From the NCBI GenBank assembly GCA_004335835.1, contig RWJK01001977.1, positions 62,001-126,000 of the forward strand: a stretch of DNA of 64,000 bases. Reading direction: 5' to 3'. The notes beneath the pieces were generated by a model. That model was given only the letters and a program-made list of their open reading frames with translations, was not told the origin of the DNA and did not search any database. Origin of the DNA: Scenedesmus sp. ARA3. Taxonomy: Eukaryota; Chlorophyta; Chlorophyceae; Sphaeropleales; Scenedesmaceae. The translations under genes were made by a program, and so were the position numbers. This document shows positions 32,464 through 44,900 of this stretch, piece after piece. Positions within the stretch are counted from its first letter, which is position 1. Each line of letters begins with the position of its first letter.

Positions 32464-35400
32464 TCACCAGCCTTCATTTGGTCGCGTGAGCCAATGCTGC
32501 GCATCCTCAACCCCCAGTGGCCCAGGCAGTCCAAGCTCCTTCCGTGTTGCAGCATGCTGCGCAGCTGACCCGGGCGTGCCGGGCGTGCCACACGATTCCT
32601 CCCAGAGGCCCAGCATGCGCAGCTGCTTCAAGCTGCCCAGAGCCTTCCGCTCTAATCCCAGCTCATGCAGGCGAACGTCTGGCAGGTCCAGGCAAGTCAG
32701 CTGGCGCATACAGCTGCTGATGGACGCAATTGCCTTCTTCCCGGGACAGTAGGGGACGCAGATGGTGGCTTGGTCAAGTTGCGCCCCACTTGCGTCTGTT
32801 GCCTTTATGCGCAGGTCCTGCACACCAAACAGCGAGATCAATCGAGTTGCACCAGGAGATTTGGCATGCAACAGCAAGTGAATGAAGCTGAGGATGCTGA
32901 GCATGCTGCAGCAACTGCCCACATGCGTCAAGCGCACTGGTGCTGCAGTCAATCACGAAGGAAAGCAAAGAAATGGATAGTGAATGCTCTGTGGATGGCT
33001 GCTACAGGCAGTACCTACCTTCAGCCGTGCGAGCCGAAGTGATAGCACAAACCAACAGTCATCATCCATGCCGTCCAACATATTGCGGCCCAGGGCCAGC
33101 CGGGTCACATTTGTTGCTGCTGCCACGCGATCTGCCCATGTTTCCCCAGTCGTTCTCTCCAGAGACCGCACAGGCGGCAAGCCTGTCAATGACAGTCGCA
33201 GGCTGCGCAGCTGCTGCTGGTTGCACAGGCGCACGATGCCATCCAGCAGCCCTGCTGTTGCTACCGCAGCGGGCGTCATAGCCTGCAGTGCCCCCCGGTG
33301 CAGGAATTCATGCCGTTCCAATCCTATGATGTATAACTGCGGCGGACACTTTACTCCATCAATGCCAAGCTCCATGGCGTTGCCCTCCAGTTCCAGTTCC
33401 TGCAAGCTGCTCAGCTGCCCTAGCGCATGGGCCAGGTCACTGATGCGGCTGCTGCTGAACCTGCAGTGCACAAGTGACAGGCTCTCCAACCACTGCAGCT
33501 GTGCCAGGGACTGCAGCAGAGGTGCCACGACGTGGCAGCCTTCTATGTTCAGCGTGCGCAGGCATGGTGACAGCGCTTCCCAGGCAATGCCAGCTTCTGC
33601 CTTGAGCACAGGAGCTGCATCAGGAGTTCTGGGCTGAGCGTAGTGCAGGCGGAGCTGCTTGAGCTGGCCATCTGCAACCAGTGGGCAGCAGAAAGAAGAA
33701 CAGCAGGTTTCAAGCAGCACCGGTGCCACAGTCAGCATCCATGAGACACTGGTGTCTTCTGGTAAACATTGGGGTCATGACTGCCCTGTACATGTGAAAG
33801 CTGAGGTTGCTGCTACCTCGATGGTTGTGTCTGCATGCGCAGGCAACTAACTCACACCACAGGCACTCTGCTGGCAGTAACTACAACTGAGCGCCACAAG
33901 AGGCCGTTCTGCTGCGACATCAGTCTATCAGCACCAACAGTGGCTGCCGCATAGATGCTGCTTCCCCAAGGCCCACACAGCTCACCGGTCATCAGGGGCT
34001 TGAGCAACAGCAGTCCATCGCTTGGCGGGTTCTCCAGGGTCAGCACGCGCAGGCGCATCAGCCCCTCCAGTGGCTGCAGGCTGGGACAGCAGCGCAGGCT
34101 GGCAACCTGCAGCTGGGGTGGCAGCACCAAGGTGCTCGCAACAAAGCTGCCTTGCCTCCTGGCACATTCCACTTGCAGGGCTGTCAGGTTGGTCAGGTGG
34201 CTCAGGTCAAGCCGAGCAGCGCGCCCTGCAGAACGGCCATGCATCATGTCAAAGCCATACTCAGGCTGTAGGCTTCGGATGCCCTCTACGTGTGACTGCG
34301 GTGGATGAGGTACAGCAGTATGCAGCAGCCAGTGGCGCCCAAGCCAACACAGCACTGTTGCAGCAACAGATCAGTCCTCACCTGTGGTGTCAGTGATACG
34401 CAACTCCAAAAGAGAGGCTGGCAGGTGCTGTAGAATGCTAGCAGCTGCATTCCACGGCGGGCAGTGCCACTGCCTGCAGCACTGCTGCAGGTGCAGGGTC
34501 TGCAGTTGGCTCAAGCCTGACAGCGCAGACAGGACAGGGCCACCACCAGCAGCGGGGTCCACAAGCAATGCGATTGTCACATTGCGCAGCCGCTTCAGGC
34601 GCAGGATGGCAGCGGCCATCTGCTGTGTGTTATGCGCAGTTGTGAGGAGTAGCTTCAGGCTTGTCATGTGCGCTGGTGGCAGCAGGGAGATGACGTCAGT
34701 GCTGCTTGTTTCCTGAGAGGTGCTGTGGAACTGCTGCAGGCATAGGCCGCCCGGTGCTGCTGCTGCTGCTGCTTGCAGACCTGCTGCAATGGCTGCTGCC
34801 TGCCCCTGCTTAAATTCGCCCACGTGCAAGGAGTGCAGCAAGTGCCCATGCTTCACCATCCAAGCTGCAAACTGCTGCGCTGCGTCAACATCAATGTTGT
34901 CCTGTAAACGCACAGGGATTTGGCCCTTGCAGATGCCATCAAGTGCCACGCCAGCTGCCTTGCTGCTGCACATCAACCTGCTGATGATGCCTGCCTGCAT
35001 GCAGCAGGGCTGCATCAGCAGCACGCGCAGCAGGTCGTCTCCATCAGCTGCCAGGGGCCTGGGTGATGGCTCTGCGCTGCCCCACTGCCGATCAAATATG
35101 CCTCCTGCAAACTCTGCGTTGCATCTGTGGTCAAGCTTGACCTTCTCCGCCTCCTTCATCCAGGACTCCACTCGCTGGCGCAGGTCAGCTGCTGCATTGA
35201 AGCCCGCTTGCTGGTGTGGCATGCCTGCTGCGGCCTCGCTGCCTGGGCTGCCGGCTGCTGGTGGTGCAGCTCCAGCAGCAGAGACTGGCGTAGCTGTAGG
35301 CTTGAAGCTTGGGCCTAGAGGGTGAAGGTTGGTGCCTGCTGCTGCCTGCGAAGCTGCAAACCATTGCTGCTGCTGCTGCTGCACCTGCTGCTGCAGCTGC

Positions 35401-36989
35401 TCCAGCTGCTGCTGCTGCTGTGCTGCAAAGGTGGGGTCTGTTCTTGCAGCAGCTGCAAACCACATCTGCTGTTGCTGTGCTGTAAAGGAGGGTGCTGTCT
35501 TTGCAGCACCAGCAAAGAAGACTGTTGTAGTTGAAGCAATGAAGTGTGGGCGTGGCCTGCGAGGGCTGAACTCAGCTGCTGCCTGTGCAGCTGCATTGCC
35601 CCCCAGTCCCTGGTGGGGCATGCCTGCTGCGGCGCTGCTGCTTGAGAAGGTGGGTGCTGGTGGTGCAGTGCCAGCCGCAAATGCTGTCGTTGTCAAAGCA
35701 GATAAGTTGCGGCGTGGCTGAGGGCCGAGGCCAGCTGCTGCCTGCACAGCTGCAACTACCTGCTGCTGTGCGGCATTCAACTGCTGCTGGGCCGCAGCCA
35801 TATACTGTTGTACTGCAATCACCACCTGCTGTGCTGCACCCAACTGCTGCTGTGCTGCGGCCATCTCCTGCTGGGCTGCAGGCAACTGCTGCTCCACGCT
35901 TGAGCTTGCAGTAGCAGTGTTGTCAGTGCCAGGGAAAGGCATGCCTGCTGCGGCCCTGCTGCCTGGGCTGGTGGGTGCTGGAGGCGCAGCACCAGCAACA
36001 AAGACGGTCGTAGTTGAAGCAATGAAGTTTGGGCGTGGCTTGCGAGGGCCAAGGTCAGCTGCTGCCTGCGCAGCTGCATATGCCTGCTGCTGCCGCTGTG
36101 CTGCAGCCACGTGCTGCTGTGCTGCAGCCATCCGCTGTTTCGCTGCAGTCACCCGCTGCTGTGCTGCAGCCAACTGTTGCTCTGCTGCAGCCATCTGCTG
36201 TTGTGCTGCAGCCAGCTGCTGCTGTGCTGCAGCCAGCTGCTGCTGTGCTGCAGCCAATCGCTGCTCAGAACTTGAGCTTGCTGTAGCAGCGCCAGGGAAA
36301 GGCATGCCTGCTGTTGCCCTGCTGCCTGAGCTGGTGGGTGCTGCACCAGCAATGAAGACTGTTGTGGTTGAAGCAATAAAGTTTGGGCGTAACCTGCGCG
36401 GGCCAAGGCCAGCTGCTGCCTGCGCAGCTGCATATGCCTGCTGCTGTAGCTGTGCTGCAGCGCGCAGCCGCTCAAAGCTGGATGCTGCTGCAGCAGTGTG
36501 ATCAGTGCCATGGAAAGGCACACCTTGCTTCAGAGAGTTGAGGCTAGCCGTTGCCTGCGCAGCTGCAAATGCCTGCTGCTGCTTTTGCTGTTGCGGCAGC
36601 AGCGCTGCAGCAAGCAGCTGCTCTAAGCCGGAGGTTGCCGCAGCAGTGTTGATGGTGCCAGGGAAAGGCATACCTTGCGTCTGAGGGTTGAGGCCAGCTG
36701 CTGCCTGCGCAGCTGCAAACGCCTGCTGCTGCGTTTGCTGCTTTTGAAGCTTTAGCTGTGCTGCAGCCCATTGCTGCTCCAAGCTTGAGGTTGTTGTAGC
36801 AGTGTTGCTCGTGCTGGGGAAAGGCATGCCTGCTGTGGCCCTGCTGTCTGGGCTGGTGGGTGCTGGTGGTGCAGCACCAGCAACATAGACGGTCGTGGTT
36901 GTAGCAATGAAGTTGGGGCGTGGCTTCCGAGGGCCAAGGCCAGCTGCTGCCTGCGCTGCATCCAACTGCTGCTGAAGGCTACTGTGCAT
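32464..36989 (-). CDS. leucine-rich-repeat protein A with expanded Gln/Ala-rich N-terminal repeats
   Basis: Function unknown; tandem paralogue of the gene at 37540-40843. Exon 1 (36989 to about 34382) opens with some 600 residues of AAQQQLAAAQQ-type helices interleaved with a repeat built on RPNFIASTTTVFVAGAAPPA and AGMPFPG, which occurs about six times plus two shortened forms. A conserved block follows: AEPSPRPLAADGDDLLRVLL, MQAGIISRLMCSSKA, CKGQIPVRLQDN. This may be an F-box-like helical region (inference). LRR-like Leu patterns come next, in exons at about 34226-33986 (LTNLTALQVECA), 33673-33020 (LSSLQELELEGNAMELG) and 32822-32464 (LKQLRMLGL). I chose the start at 36989 (MHSSLQQQ) over one 15 codons upstream, because the paralogue has a stop just upstream of the matching Met. 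Both proteins end in Trp-stop. LRRs suggest protein binding. Confidence 0.72.
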
Positions 36990-37032
36990 GCTGCCCTGGC
37001 ACCTGGTCAACGGATACTTTGCTCTGGTTAGC
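36990..37032 (-). promoter_or_regulatory. conserved upstream block of LRR A
   Basis: Just upstream of the start codon the sequence ggtcaacggatactttg and flanks are shared almost exactly with the same position upstream of LRR B (40844-40886). Since in B this stretch cannot be coding (stop codon in frame), the conservation points to 5' UTR or promoter retained since duplication. Confidence 0.55.
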
Positions 37033-37406
37033 AAAAGCTGTCCGCGCTTACGTGCACCAAAAACTTCAGCTACAACTTCATGTATTTATTTTGCAGAAAC
37101 GCTCGCTGTGCTGTTAGCTGTGCCGCTACGCAAGCGGAGTGCTTGCGTGTCCGAACAGGGTTGTTGAGCAGCTGCCACGGCCTGCTTGTTCATCTCTAGC
37201 GGAGTATAGTTCTGCTCAAGACATTTCAGGTGCCCACGAGATGGGCTTTGCTGGGCAGCGAACGCTATATAGATGAGGCAGAAACCCTCAGTTTGAAATC
37301 TTCGACTTTTGAACCCTCAGTTTGAAATCCCCATGCAAACCAGGGTATAACTCAAGGGAACTGTTAAGCAATTTGTTGTGCCGTACTTCAGTGGAACCAA
37401 CGAATC

Positions 37407-37411
37407 TTACA
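37407..37411 (-). terminator. candidate TGTAA poly(A) signal for LRR B
   Basis: TTACA on the plus strand reads TGTAA on the minus strand, about 130 bp past the LRR B stop at 37540. Placement fits but five bases are weak evidence. Confidence 0.35.
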
Positions 37412-37539
37412 GATGTGTCTGCCGGCCACACGAGCACAAAAGTCACGCCCTATTGTAAGGAGGAGCAGTTGCTCAGAGGAACACCCGGATCTGGTACCCG
37501 GTCTTTTCTGTACAAAGTCATAGTGCCACAAGCACAGTA

Positions 37540-40500
37540 TCACCAGCCATCATCTGGTTGCGTGAGCCACTGCTGCACATCCTTTACCCCCAGAGGCCCT
37601 GGAAGTTCGCTCTGCTTGCGAACTGCAGAAGCTGCACCAAGTGGCCCAGACTTATCCTCAAGACCCAGCATGCGCAGCTGCTTCAAGCTGCTCAGAGCCT
37701 TCAACTCCGTCCCCAGCTCGTGCGCGTAAGCATCTGACAGATCCAGGCAGGTCAGCTGGCGCAGGTGCGTGCTGATGGCTGTGATGGCCTGCTTCTTGGG
37801 GCGGTACAGGTAGCAGCAAGTCTCGGTGTCATACGAGTCCCCGTTTGCATTGGTTGCCTTCAGGCGAAGGTCCTGCATAGCCATCACAGTGACCAGCAAG
37901 TTGCACAGCATGTATCACCATCCCCGTGCACATCTGACAAAAATTCTGTCCTGAAGATATCTGTCACAGCCACGGAAATTGAACAGGTTGCAGCGGCTGC
38001 AACAATGCAATTGTTCAACACAGCAAGTCCACTGATGCTGTAGTCAGTCGAGCACGTAAACTGATATATGCTGACCTGCCTAACACTACCAGCAATGGTT
38101 CGGCACCCACCTGCAGGCTTGTGAACTTTGGTGCCAGCGTCGCCAACCACGTGTCATCCATGCCGTTGAGCATGTGGCGGCCCAGGGATAGCCGGGTCAG
38201 CCGGGTTGCTGCTGCCACGCGAGCTGCCCAAGGGGGCCACACCCGCTTCTGCGTTGCCCCTTCAACGCACCCCAGCGCCCGCACTGGCGGCAAGCCTGTC
38301 AATGACAACCGCAGGCTGCGCAGCTGCTGCTGGTTGCACAGGCGCACAATGCCATCCAGGAGGCCTGCTGTTGCTACCGCAGCGGGCGCTGCAGCTTGCA
38401 GCGCCTCTGGGCGGTGCGTGTTATATGCATTGAACCCCACGTACTGCAGCTCATACAGGTTTTTTGCTGCATCAACGCCCAACTCCATGGCATTGCCTTC
38501 CAGTTCCAGTTCCTGCAAGCTGCTGAGCTTCCCTACTGCACTGGCCAGGTCACTGATGGGGCTGCTGCTGAAGGTGCAGCACACAAGCGAAAGGCTCTCC
38601 AAGCTCTGCAGCTGCGCCAGGGACTGCGCCAAACATGCTGCTACATCACAGCCTGATACTGTAAGCGTGCACAGGCAGGGTGACAGCGCTTCCCAGGCAC
38701 AGCCAGCGTCTGCCTTGAGCACAGGAGCTGCATCAGGAGTTTTGGGCTGAGCGTAGTGCAGGCGGAGCTGCTTAAGCTGACCATCTGCAACCAGAGTGCA
38801 GCGGGGTAGAAGGCAGCATACAGCAAGATGCACCAGGGTATCAGACTGCCGTCAATGGCCACTGGTTTCTGTTAGCTGATGTAAGGGCCCGCTGTGCTGT
38901 AACCTATAGCCTTGGCTAATGCTACCTCATTGGTTGTGTTTGTAGTTGCAGACTGGCTGCCATCGTGAGCACTTCACCAGCAACCTGTACAGCCAATGGC
39001 CGAATGATGCTATCATGCTGCGACAACACACCATCAGCCTCATACCATCAATAGCTGCCACAATGGCCGTGGTGCTGGTGGCATAGAGACACAAGCAGCT
39101 CACCGGTCATCAGGGGCTTGAGCAGAAGCAGCCCATCGCTTGTCGGGTTCTCCAGGGTCAGCACGCGCAGGCGCATCAGCCCCTCCAGTGCCTGCAGGCT
39201 GGGGCAGCAGCGCAGGCTGGCAACCTGCAGCTGGGGTGGCAGTATGTCTGAATGTGCCACAGCATTGCCTTGCCTGGTGCACTCCACCTGCAGGGCTGTC
39301 AGGTTCGTGAGGTGGCCCAGGTCAGCGTGTGTAGCACGCCCTGCAACATGGACATACCCTGTGTTGGGGACACCCTCGTGCTGTTGCGTTGCCATGCTAG
39401 TGCGTTTTAGATGCAGTCACTGCCGCTTACAGGTTTGCAGCCAATCAGAACATGCTCTGGCATCACCTGCTGGACACGTAAGCTAAACAAATGCAGGCTG
39501 GCAGCATAAGTGCAATGCCTAGACATAGCAGTTTGGTCCTCACCTGTGGCGTTAGTGATGCGCAGCTGCACAAGCGAGGCTGGCAGGTGCTTCAGGATGC
39601 TGGCAGCTACTGGATTCCCTGGCAGGCAGCGCTGCAAGTGCAAGTGCTCAAGGTTGCGCAGACCCGCCAGTGCACACAGCACACGGCTGGCGCGAAGGTC
39701 CTTGGGTTCCAGTGCCTTGAGTGATGCAATTGTTACACTGCGCAGCTGATGCAGCTGCAGGATGGCACCTGCCATTTGAGGTGTGTCACGTGCGGATGTG
39801 AGGTGAAGCTTCAGGCTTGTCAGGTGCGCTGGGGGTAGCAGGGAAACAATTGCAGCGCTGCTTGCATCTTCATGGGTGCTGTGGAACTGCTGCAGGCACA
39901 GTCTGTTGGGTGCTGCTGCTGCTGCTGCTGCCTGCAGACCTGCTGCAATGGCTGCTGCCTGCCCCTGCCTCCCCTTGCCGAGCTGCACGGACTGTATCAC
40001 GTGCCCGTGCTTCAGGATCCAAGCTGCAAACTGCTGAGCTGCATCAATGCTAGTGTTGTCCTGCAAGCGCACGGGGACTTGGCCCTTGCATATGTCATCA
40101 ACTGCCACACCAGCTGCCATGCTGCTGCGTATCAACCTGCTGATGATGCCTGCCTGCATGCAGCAGGGCTGCATAAGCAACACGCGCAGCAGGTCATCTC
40201 CATCAGCTGCCTGTTGCCTGGGTGAGGGCTCTGCACTGCCCCAGTGCACATCCGGCACGTCTCCATTGAAAGTCGCCTTGTGGCTGTGGCACAGCATGAG
40301 GTCGAGCTTGGCCTTCTCTGCCCTCTTCAACTTGAACTTCAGTCGCTGGTGTGGCATGCCTGCTGCGAGGCTGCCAGGGGCTTGTGGTGCAGCTCCAGCA
40401 ACAAAGATTGGCGCAGTTGTAGCAACAAAGCTTGGAACTGGAGCTTGAAGGCTGGTGCGAGCTGCCTGCAAAGCTGCGAGCAACTGCTGCTGTTGCTGTG

Positions 40501-40843
40501 CTCCTACAGCAGGTGCTTGCTGCTGTTGCTGTGCTGCGGAGGTTTGCTGCCTGATGGCTGGGATTGCTGTTACAATACTGCCAAGGCCAGGGGCAAGTGA
40601 ATACACATGTGGTACTGAAATACTTGGTGCTTGCTGCTGTGGTTGCACTGCTGTCGTCAGCTGCACACTGTCTGTAGCCTGACCAGCTGGCACTGCAGCT
40701 GGTGCACCACTGCTGATACTTGAAGGCACAGCTTTGCGGGCCTTGGCGCGCGCAGCTAGCCGTCTTCGCACATAGCGCACTACTTCTGGTGCCAGACCTC
40801 CAGCTATAGCTCCAAGCACGGCTCTCGCAAAGATGCTGTGCAT
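37540..40843 (-). CDS. leucine-rich-repeat protein B
   Basis: Tandem paralogue of LRR A with the same exon plan. Exon 1 runs from 40843 to about 39545, then about 39344-39102, 38788-38112 and 37881-37540. The N-terminus (MHSIFARAVLGAIAGGLAPE) has a hydrophobic stretch followed by an Arg-rich segment (VRYVRRRLAARAKARKA), so organelle targeting or membrane association is possible. It has a single VATTAPIFVAGAAPQAPG unit where A has many. The block AEPSPRQQAADGDDLLRVLL, MQAGIISRLIRSS, CKGQVPVRLQDN matches A closely, as do the LRR exons (HLTNLTALQVECTR, LSSLQELELEGNAMELG, LKQLRMLGLED). It ends QPDDGW-stop, where A ends RPNEGW-stop. An in-frame stop a few codons upstream supports the chosen start. 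Molecular role unknown. Confidence 0.75.
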
Positions 40844-40886
40844 GCTGCCTTGGCACTAGGTCAACGGATACTTTGCCCTGGTTCTC
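40844..40886 (-). promoter_or_regulatory. conserved upstream block of LRR B
   Basis: Counterpart of the block at 36990-37032 (shared core ggtcaacggatactttg). Sequence further upstream is only loosely similar between the two genes. Confidence 0.55.
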
Positions 40887-41966
40887 GCGAACGCTTGTCC
40901 TCGGTGCACGCAGCACAGCTTGCAAAACGACAAAAGATGTCGCACAATGTTTGTAGAAACGTGCATTTGCTGACGTTTGCCGTGTCGCGTCAATGCCAAA
41001 GCGCTTGCGTGCCCCGTCAAGGGCTGCTGTGCAGCTGCTATAGCCAGCTGCAGCCTACTTGCCTACCGTCCACGCAGTCTGCACGAGCTACGTAAATGAA
41101 AGCTGACACTCGGGAAGCCCTGGACAGCAAGCGGTGTTTAAGTGAGCTAGAACCCAACCTTACTCTAGTCAGGCATGGCCGGGCCCTCACTGTGATGATC
41201 ATGGCTGGCACAGGGGATTTGGTTTGCAATATGGCCTGCCATCTTAGTTCAAGGGTTATAACGTGCAGGCAGGTCAATCACTACAAGTGTAATGCAGCAT
41301 AATGAGTACAGGCCTGTACTCACATGGCTAGAAGTGGTCCCCCAAAAGGCCACCATGGCTGCTGAACCATCTTCCTCTGATCAAGAACTCTAGCAGTTTC
41401 GCCAATCAGACACTCTTTTGCAGAAGATAGGAGTTACCCAGTGAAACGCTCTGTCACCACAGACGTAAACATGACATCAGGAAGAATGCCTTCCCATAGA
41501 AAATGTGTATGGTTGCGCTTATTCAGCAATCGGTTCAGCCACCTGCGTATGTCGTCCCAGCCGCCACCACTGCTGCAGCAACTCAAGTGCAGCGGCGCGC
41601 ACCGCAGACACCCCAGCTAATATCCCATCTGCAAGCAGCAACAACGCCAACCTGCGCAGCAGCCTGCTGCTAAGGCACACCCCGCCCAGTCATGCAAGCA
41701 TGACCCCTTGCAGCAGCAATCTGTACAGCACTTGACACAGACCCTGCTTCAACCCGCCACCGCCTCTTGGCCACCATTGCCCCGCTGACAGCAGGCAAGC
41801 CAAAGAAGCAATCTGCAAGACCACAAACACAAAACACTGCACTACGACCTGCCAGCTACACCACGCTGGGAGCTACTGCTGCTGGCACTGCAGCTGCAGC
41901 AGCTACCATGTGTAGCTGCTGCAGCAGCGCAGCACAGCAGCTCGTCAGCTGGCCACTGCTAGCTGC
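40844..41966. other. intergenic region between LRR B and CPN60
   Basis: About 1.1 kb. The right part should be the CPN60 3' UTR and the left part the LRR B promoter. Short ORFs lack recognisable motifs. Confidence 0.45.
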
Positions 41967-44900
41967 TTAGTAGCCGTACTCATCTGCGCCGCCTGCTGGT
42001 GCTGCTGCTCCTGCCCTCTCAGGGATCTCTGTCACCACCACGTCAGCCAGCAGGAAGGTCTTGGCCACTGAGCAGGCGTTCTCCAGCGCGCAGCGGATCA
42101 CCTGCAGGAGCACCAACAGCGACACAGAACACGTCAGCGCAGCCACACACGCTGCAACAGTCAACAGCAGCTGCTGGCAAGCAGCTACACAGCAACAGCC
42201 ACCCAGAGCAGCAAAGATCAAGACTATCCGTTTGCTGTACAACACCACACTGGCATACCATACCAGTTGACAAACTCAGTGCCGGCCTCACCTTGGTGGG
42301 GTCGATGATGCCTGTCTCCATGAGGTCCTCGAACTTGTCAATTGCTGCGTTGTAGCCGTAGTTGGGGTCCTGGCTGTCGATCACACGCTGCATCACCACG
42401 CTGCCGTTGGTGCCCGCGTTCTCAGCAATCAGCTTCAGGGGGTAGGTCAGCGCCTTCTTCACAATCTCAGCGCCAACCTGGCATGCAGAGTGAGGCAGCA
42501 ATGTGGCAAAAGAGCAGCAGCACGAGTGAGGCCAGGCGTGAGTGCATGTTGAGGAGAGGGCAGCCCCTGCTGCAGCTTGCACAGCTGTGGAGGTGCCCGC
42601 GGCTGCAAGCACGCCGCCCTGCCGCAAGCCCTACAACCCTTGTTGGGTCCATGCATTGCTCTCCCAGTAACCATCAGCACGTCTTGCACGCCTGCTGCCA
42701 CCTCGCTGCTGGACATCACTGCAGTCATTCCCCCACTTTTCCTGCAAGCGCTGGCACATGTTTCCTGCAAGCCTTCCTGCAAGCTTTCCTGCGAGCTCAC
42801 CTTCTGCTCCTCGTTGCTGAGGGTCTCCTTGACCATGTCCACCTTGGCTGCCAGCTTCAGCAGCGTGCAGCCGCCGCCGATGACGATGCCCTCCTCCACT
42901 GCTGCCTTGGTGGCGTTCAGCGCGTCCTCCACGCGCAGCTTCTTCTCCTTCAGCTCAGTCTCCGTCTGGGCACCGACCTGCAGCAATGCATGGCAGCAGC
43001 AGCACAGTTGAGTACAAATCATCAGTAGTGAGCGCAAGCTTGCAGTGCATGTTGCTGCTCATTACGCGCCAGGACAAGCATCCCACTAGAAGGCTGCTCA
43101 GCCAACGACACGAGCTATACCAGCGTGTGTACCAGCGCACCTGGATGATGGCCACGCCGCCGCTGAGGCGTGCAATGCGCTCGTTGAGCTTCTCCTTCTC
43201 GTACTCCTGCTCCGTGGCCTCCGCCAGGTTGCGGATCTGCTTCACGCGCGTGTCCACGTCCGCCTGCGTGCGGCCGTCGCCCACGATGGTGCAGGCCTCC
43301 TTGGAGACCACCACCTTGGCTGCCAGGCCCAGCACTGACTCGTCGGCCTTGTCCAGGGTCACGCCCAGCTCCTCCTTGACCATGGTGCCGCCAGTCAGGA
43401 TGGCAATGTCCTCCAGGTAGCTGGTCTTGCGCTCGCCTGCAGTAACATAACAACCAGGCGGATAGAGTGAGAGGTATGACCTGTTTGCTGTGGGAAAAAA
43501 GCTACACATCACACCAGCCAGGCTCAGACAGGACAACACCCCACATCTTACAAAAACATGGCCAGCCTTGCACAGCACGCACGCGGAACAGCAGGCTTTG
43601 TGCCTGTGGGCTTGTAGCCCACACCCTGCCTTTTGAGTCGGCCGAGGCCGGACGAGGGACTCACCGAAGCCGGGGGCCTTGACTGCCACCACCTTGAGTG
43701 TGCCGCGCAGCTTGTTGACCACCAGCGTGGCCAGCGCCTCCTGCTCCACGTCCTCAGCCATGATCAGCAGCGGGTAGTTGCCGCGGATGGCTGCCTCCAG
43801 CAGGCCGATCACGTCACGCGCGGTAGAGATCTTTTTGTCGACCAGCAGGATCCTGCAAGCCACAGGCAGCATCTTTGTCAGTTATCATTGTCACAATGTT
43901 GATAGATGGCTGCCTCCAGCAGGCCGATCACGTCACGAGCGGTAGAGATCTTTTTGTCGACCAGCAGAATCCTGCAGACGCCAGACGACAGGCGGGAACG
44001 TCAGAAGAACATCACACAAAAGCTTCGCTGCCCTGTCACAGGGCTGCATGTTTCATGACGACGTGCGTAAACACAGACAACGTGCTTTACACCCCAGCCG
44101 CCGGGCCCACCCCAGCCGCCGGGCCCACCCCAGCCGCCGCTCACAAACGCGGCTTTTGCACACCTGCAGTTGCACAACAACACATGCATCACACGCACCT
44201 GCAGTTCTCGTACTCCGCCACCATGCGCTCCGGGTCGGTCACGAAGTAGGGGCTGTAGTAGCCGCGGTCAAACTGCATGCCCTCCACGAAGAACAGGTTG
44301 TCGTCCGCGGTCTTGGACTCCTCCATGGTCACCACGCCCTGGCGGCCCACCTTGGCCATGGCGTCAGCAATCAGCTGGCCGATCTCGGCGTTGCCGCCTG
44401 CAGCATGCAGAAATGACAACAATGGTTTTGTTAGTGATGTGAATGGTCACCACAACCTGGCGGCCCACCTTGGCCATGGCATCGGCAATCAGCTGGCCGA
44501 TCTCAGCGTTACCGCCTTCAGCAAGCACAACTCAAGCTCGATGTGTTTTCTTGTTTGGTCAAACACTATGATGTTGTGGCTGAATAACGGGAGTTGGCAG
44601 TCCACAGCAGCAGCTGCCTGATCACGTGCTGAGGCAGCTGCTGTTGCGGCTGTCGCTCGCTCAAGCACTGCGTGATTGCTGCTGCTGCCACCGCAACTGC
44701 TCCCCTGCTGCTGTCGCTGCCGCTGCGCACTGCCTGTCGCCCGTAACACCCACCGCAGCAGCTGCTCATACCCCAATACCCTTACCACGCTGTCACCCAA
44801 CTGTCACCAAGGTTCCATAACTATGTTACGCATCCGCGCACCTGCTGACACTGAGGACACGTTTGCCGGGTCCTGTCGCCTTGTCGCTGGCCACCTCAGT

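Larger units (their letters stand above)
36990..37539. other. intergenic region between the two LRR paralogues
   Basis: About 550 bp carrying the 5' flank of LRR A and the 3' end of LRR B. It contains the conserved block listed separately, a direct repeat of aaccctcagtttgaaatc (about 37285 and 37313) and a TTACA (TGTAA on the minus strand, 37407-37411) that may be the poly(A) signal of LRR B. Confidence 0.5.

Noticed and set aside
44001..44249. Pro/Ser-rich frames at the 19-bp repeat
   Set aside because: Explained by the tandem repeat within a CPN60 intron.
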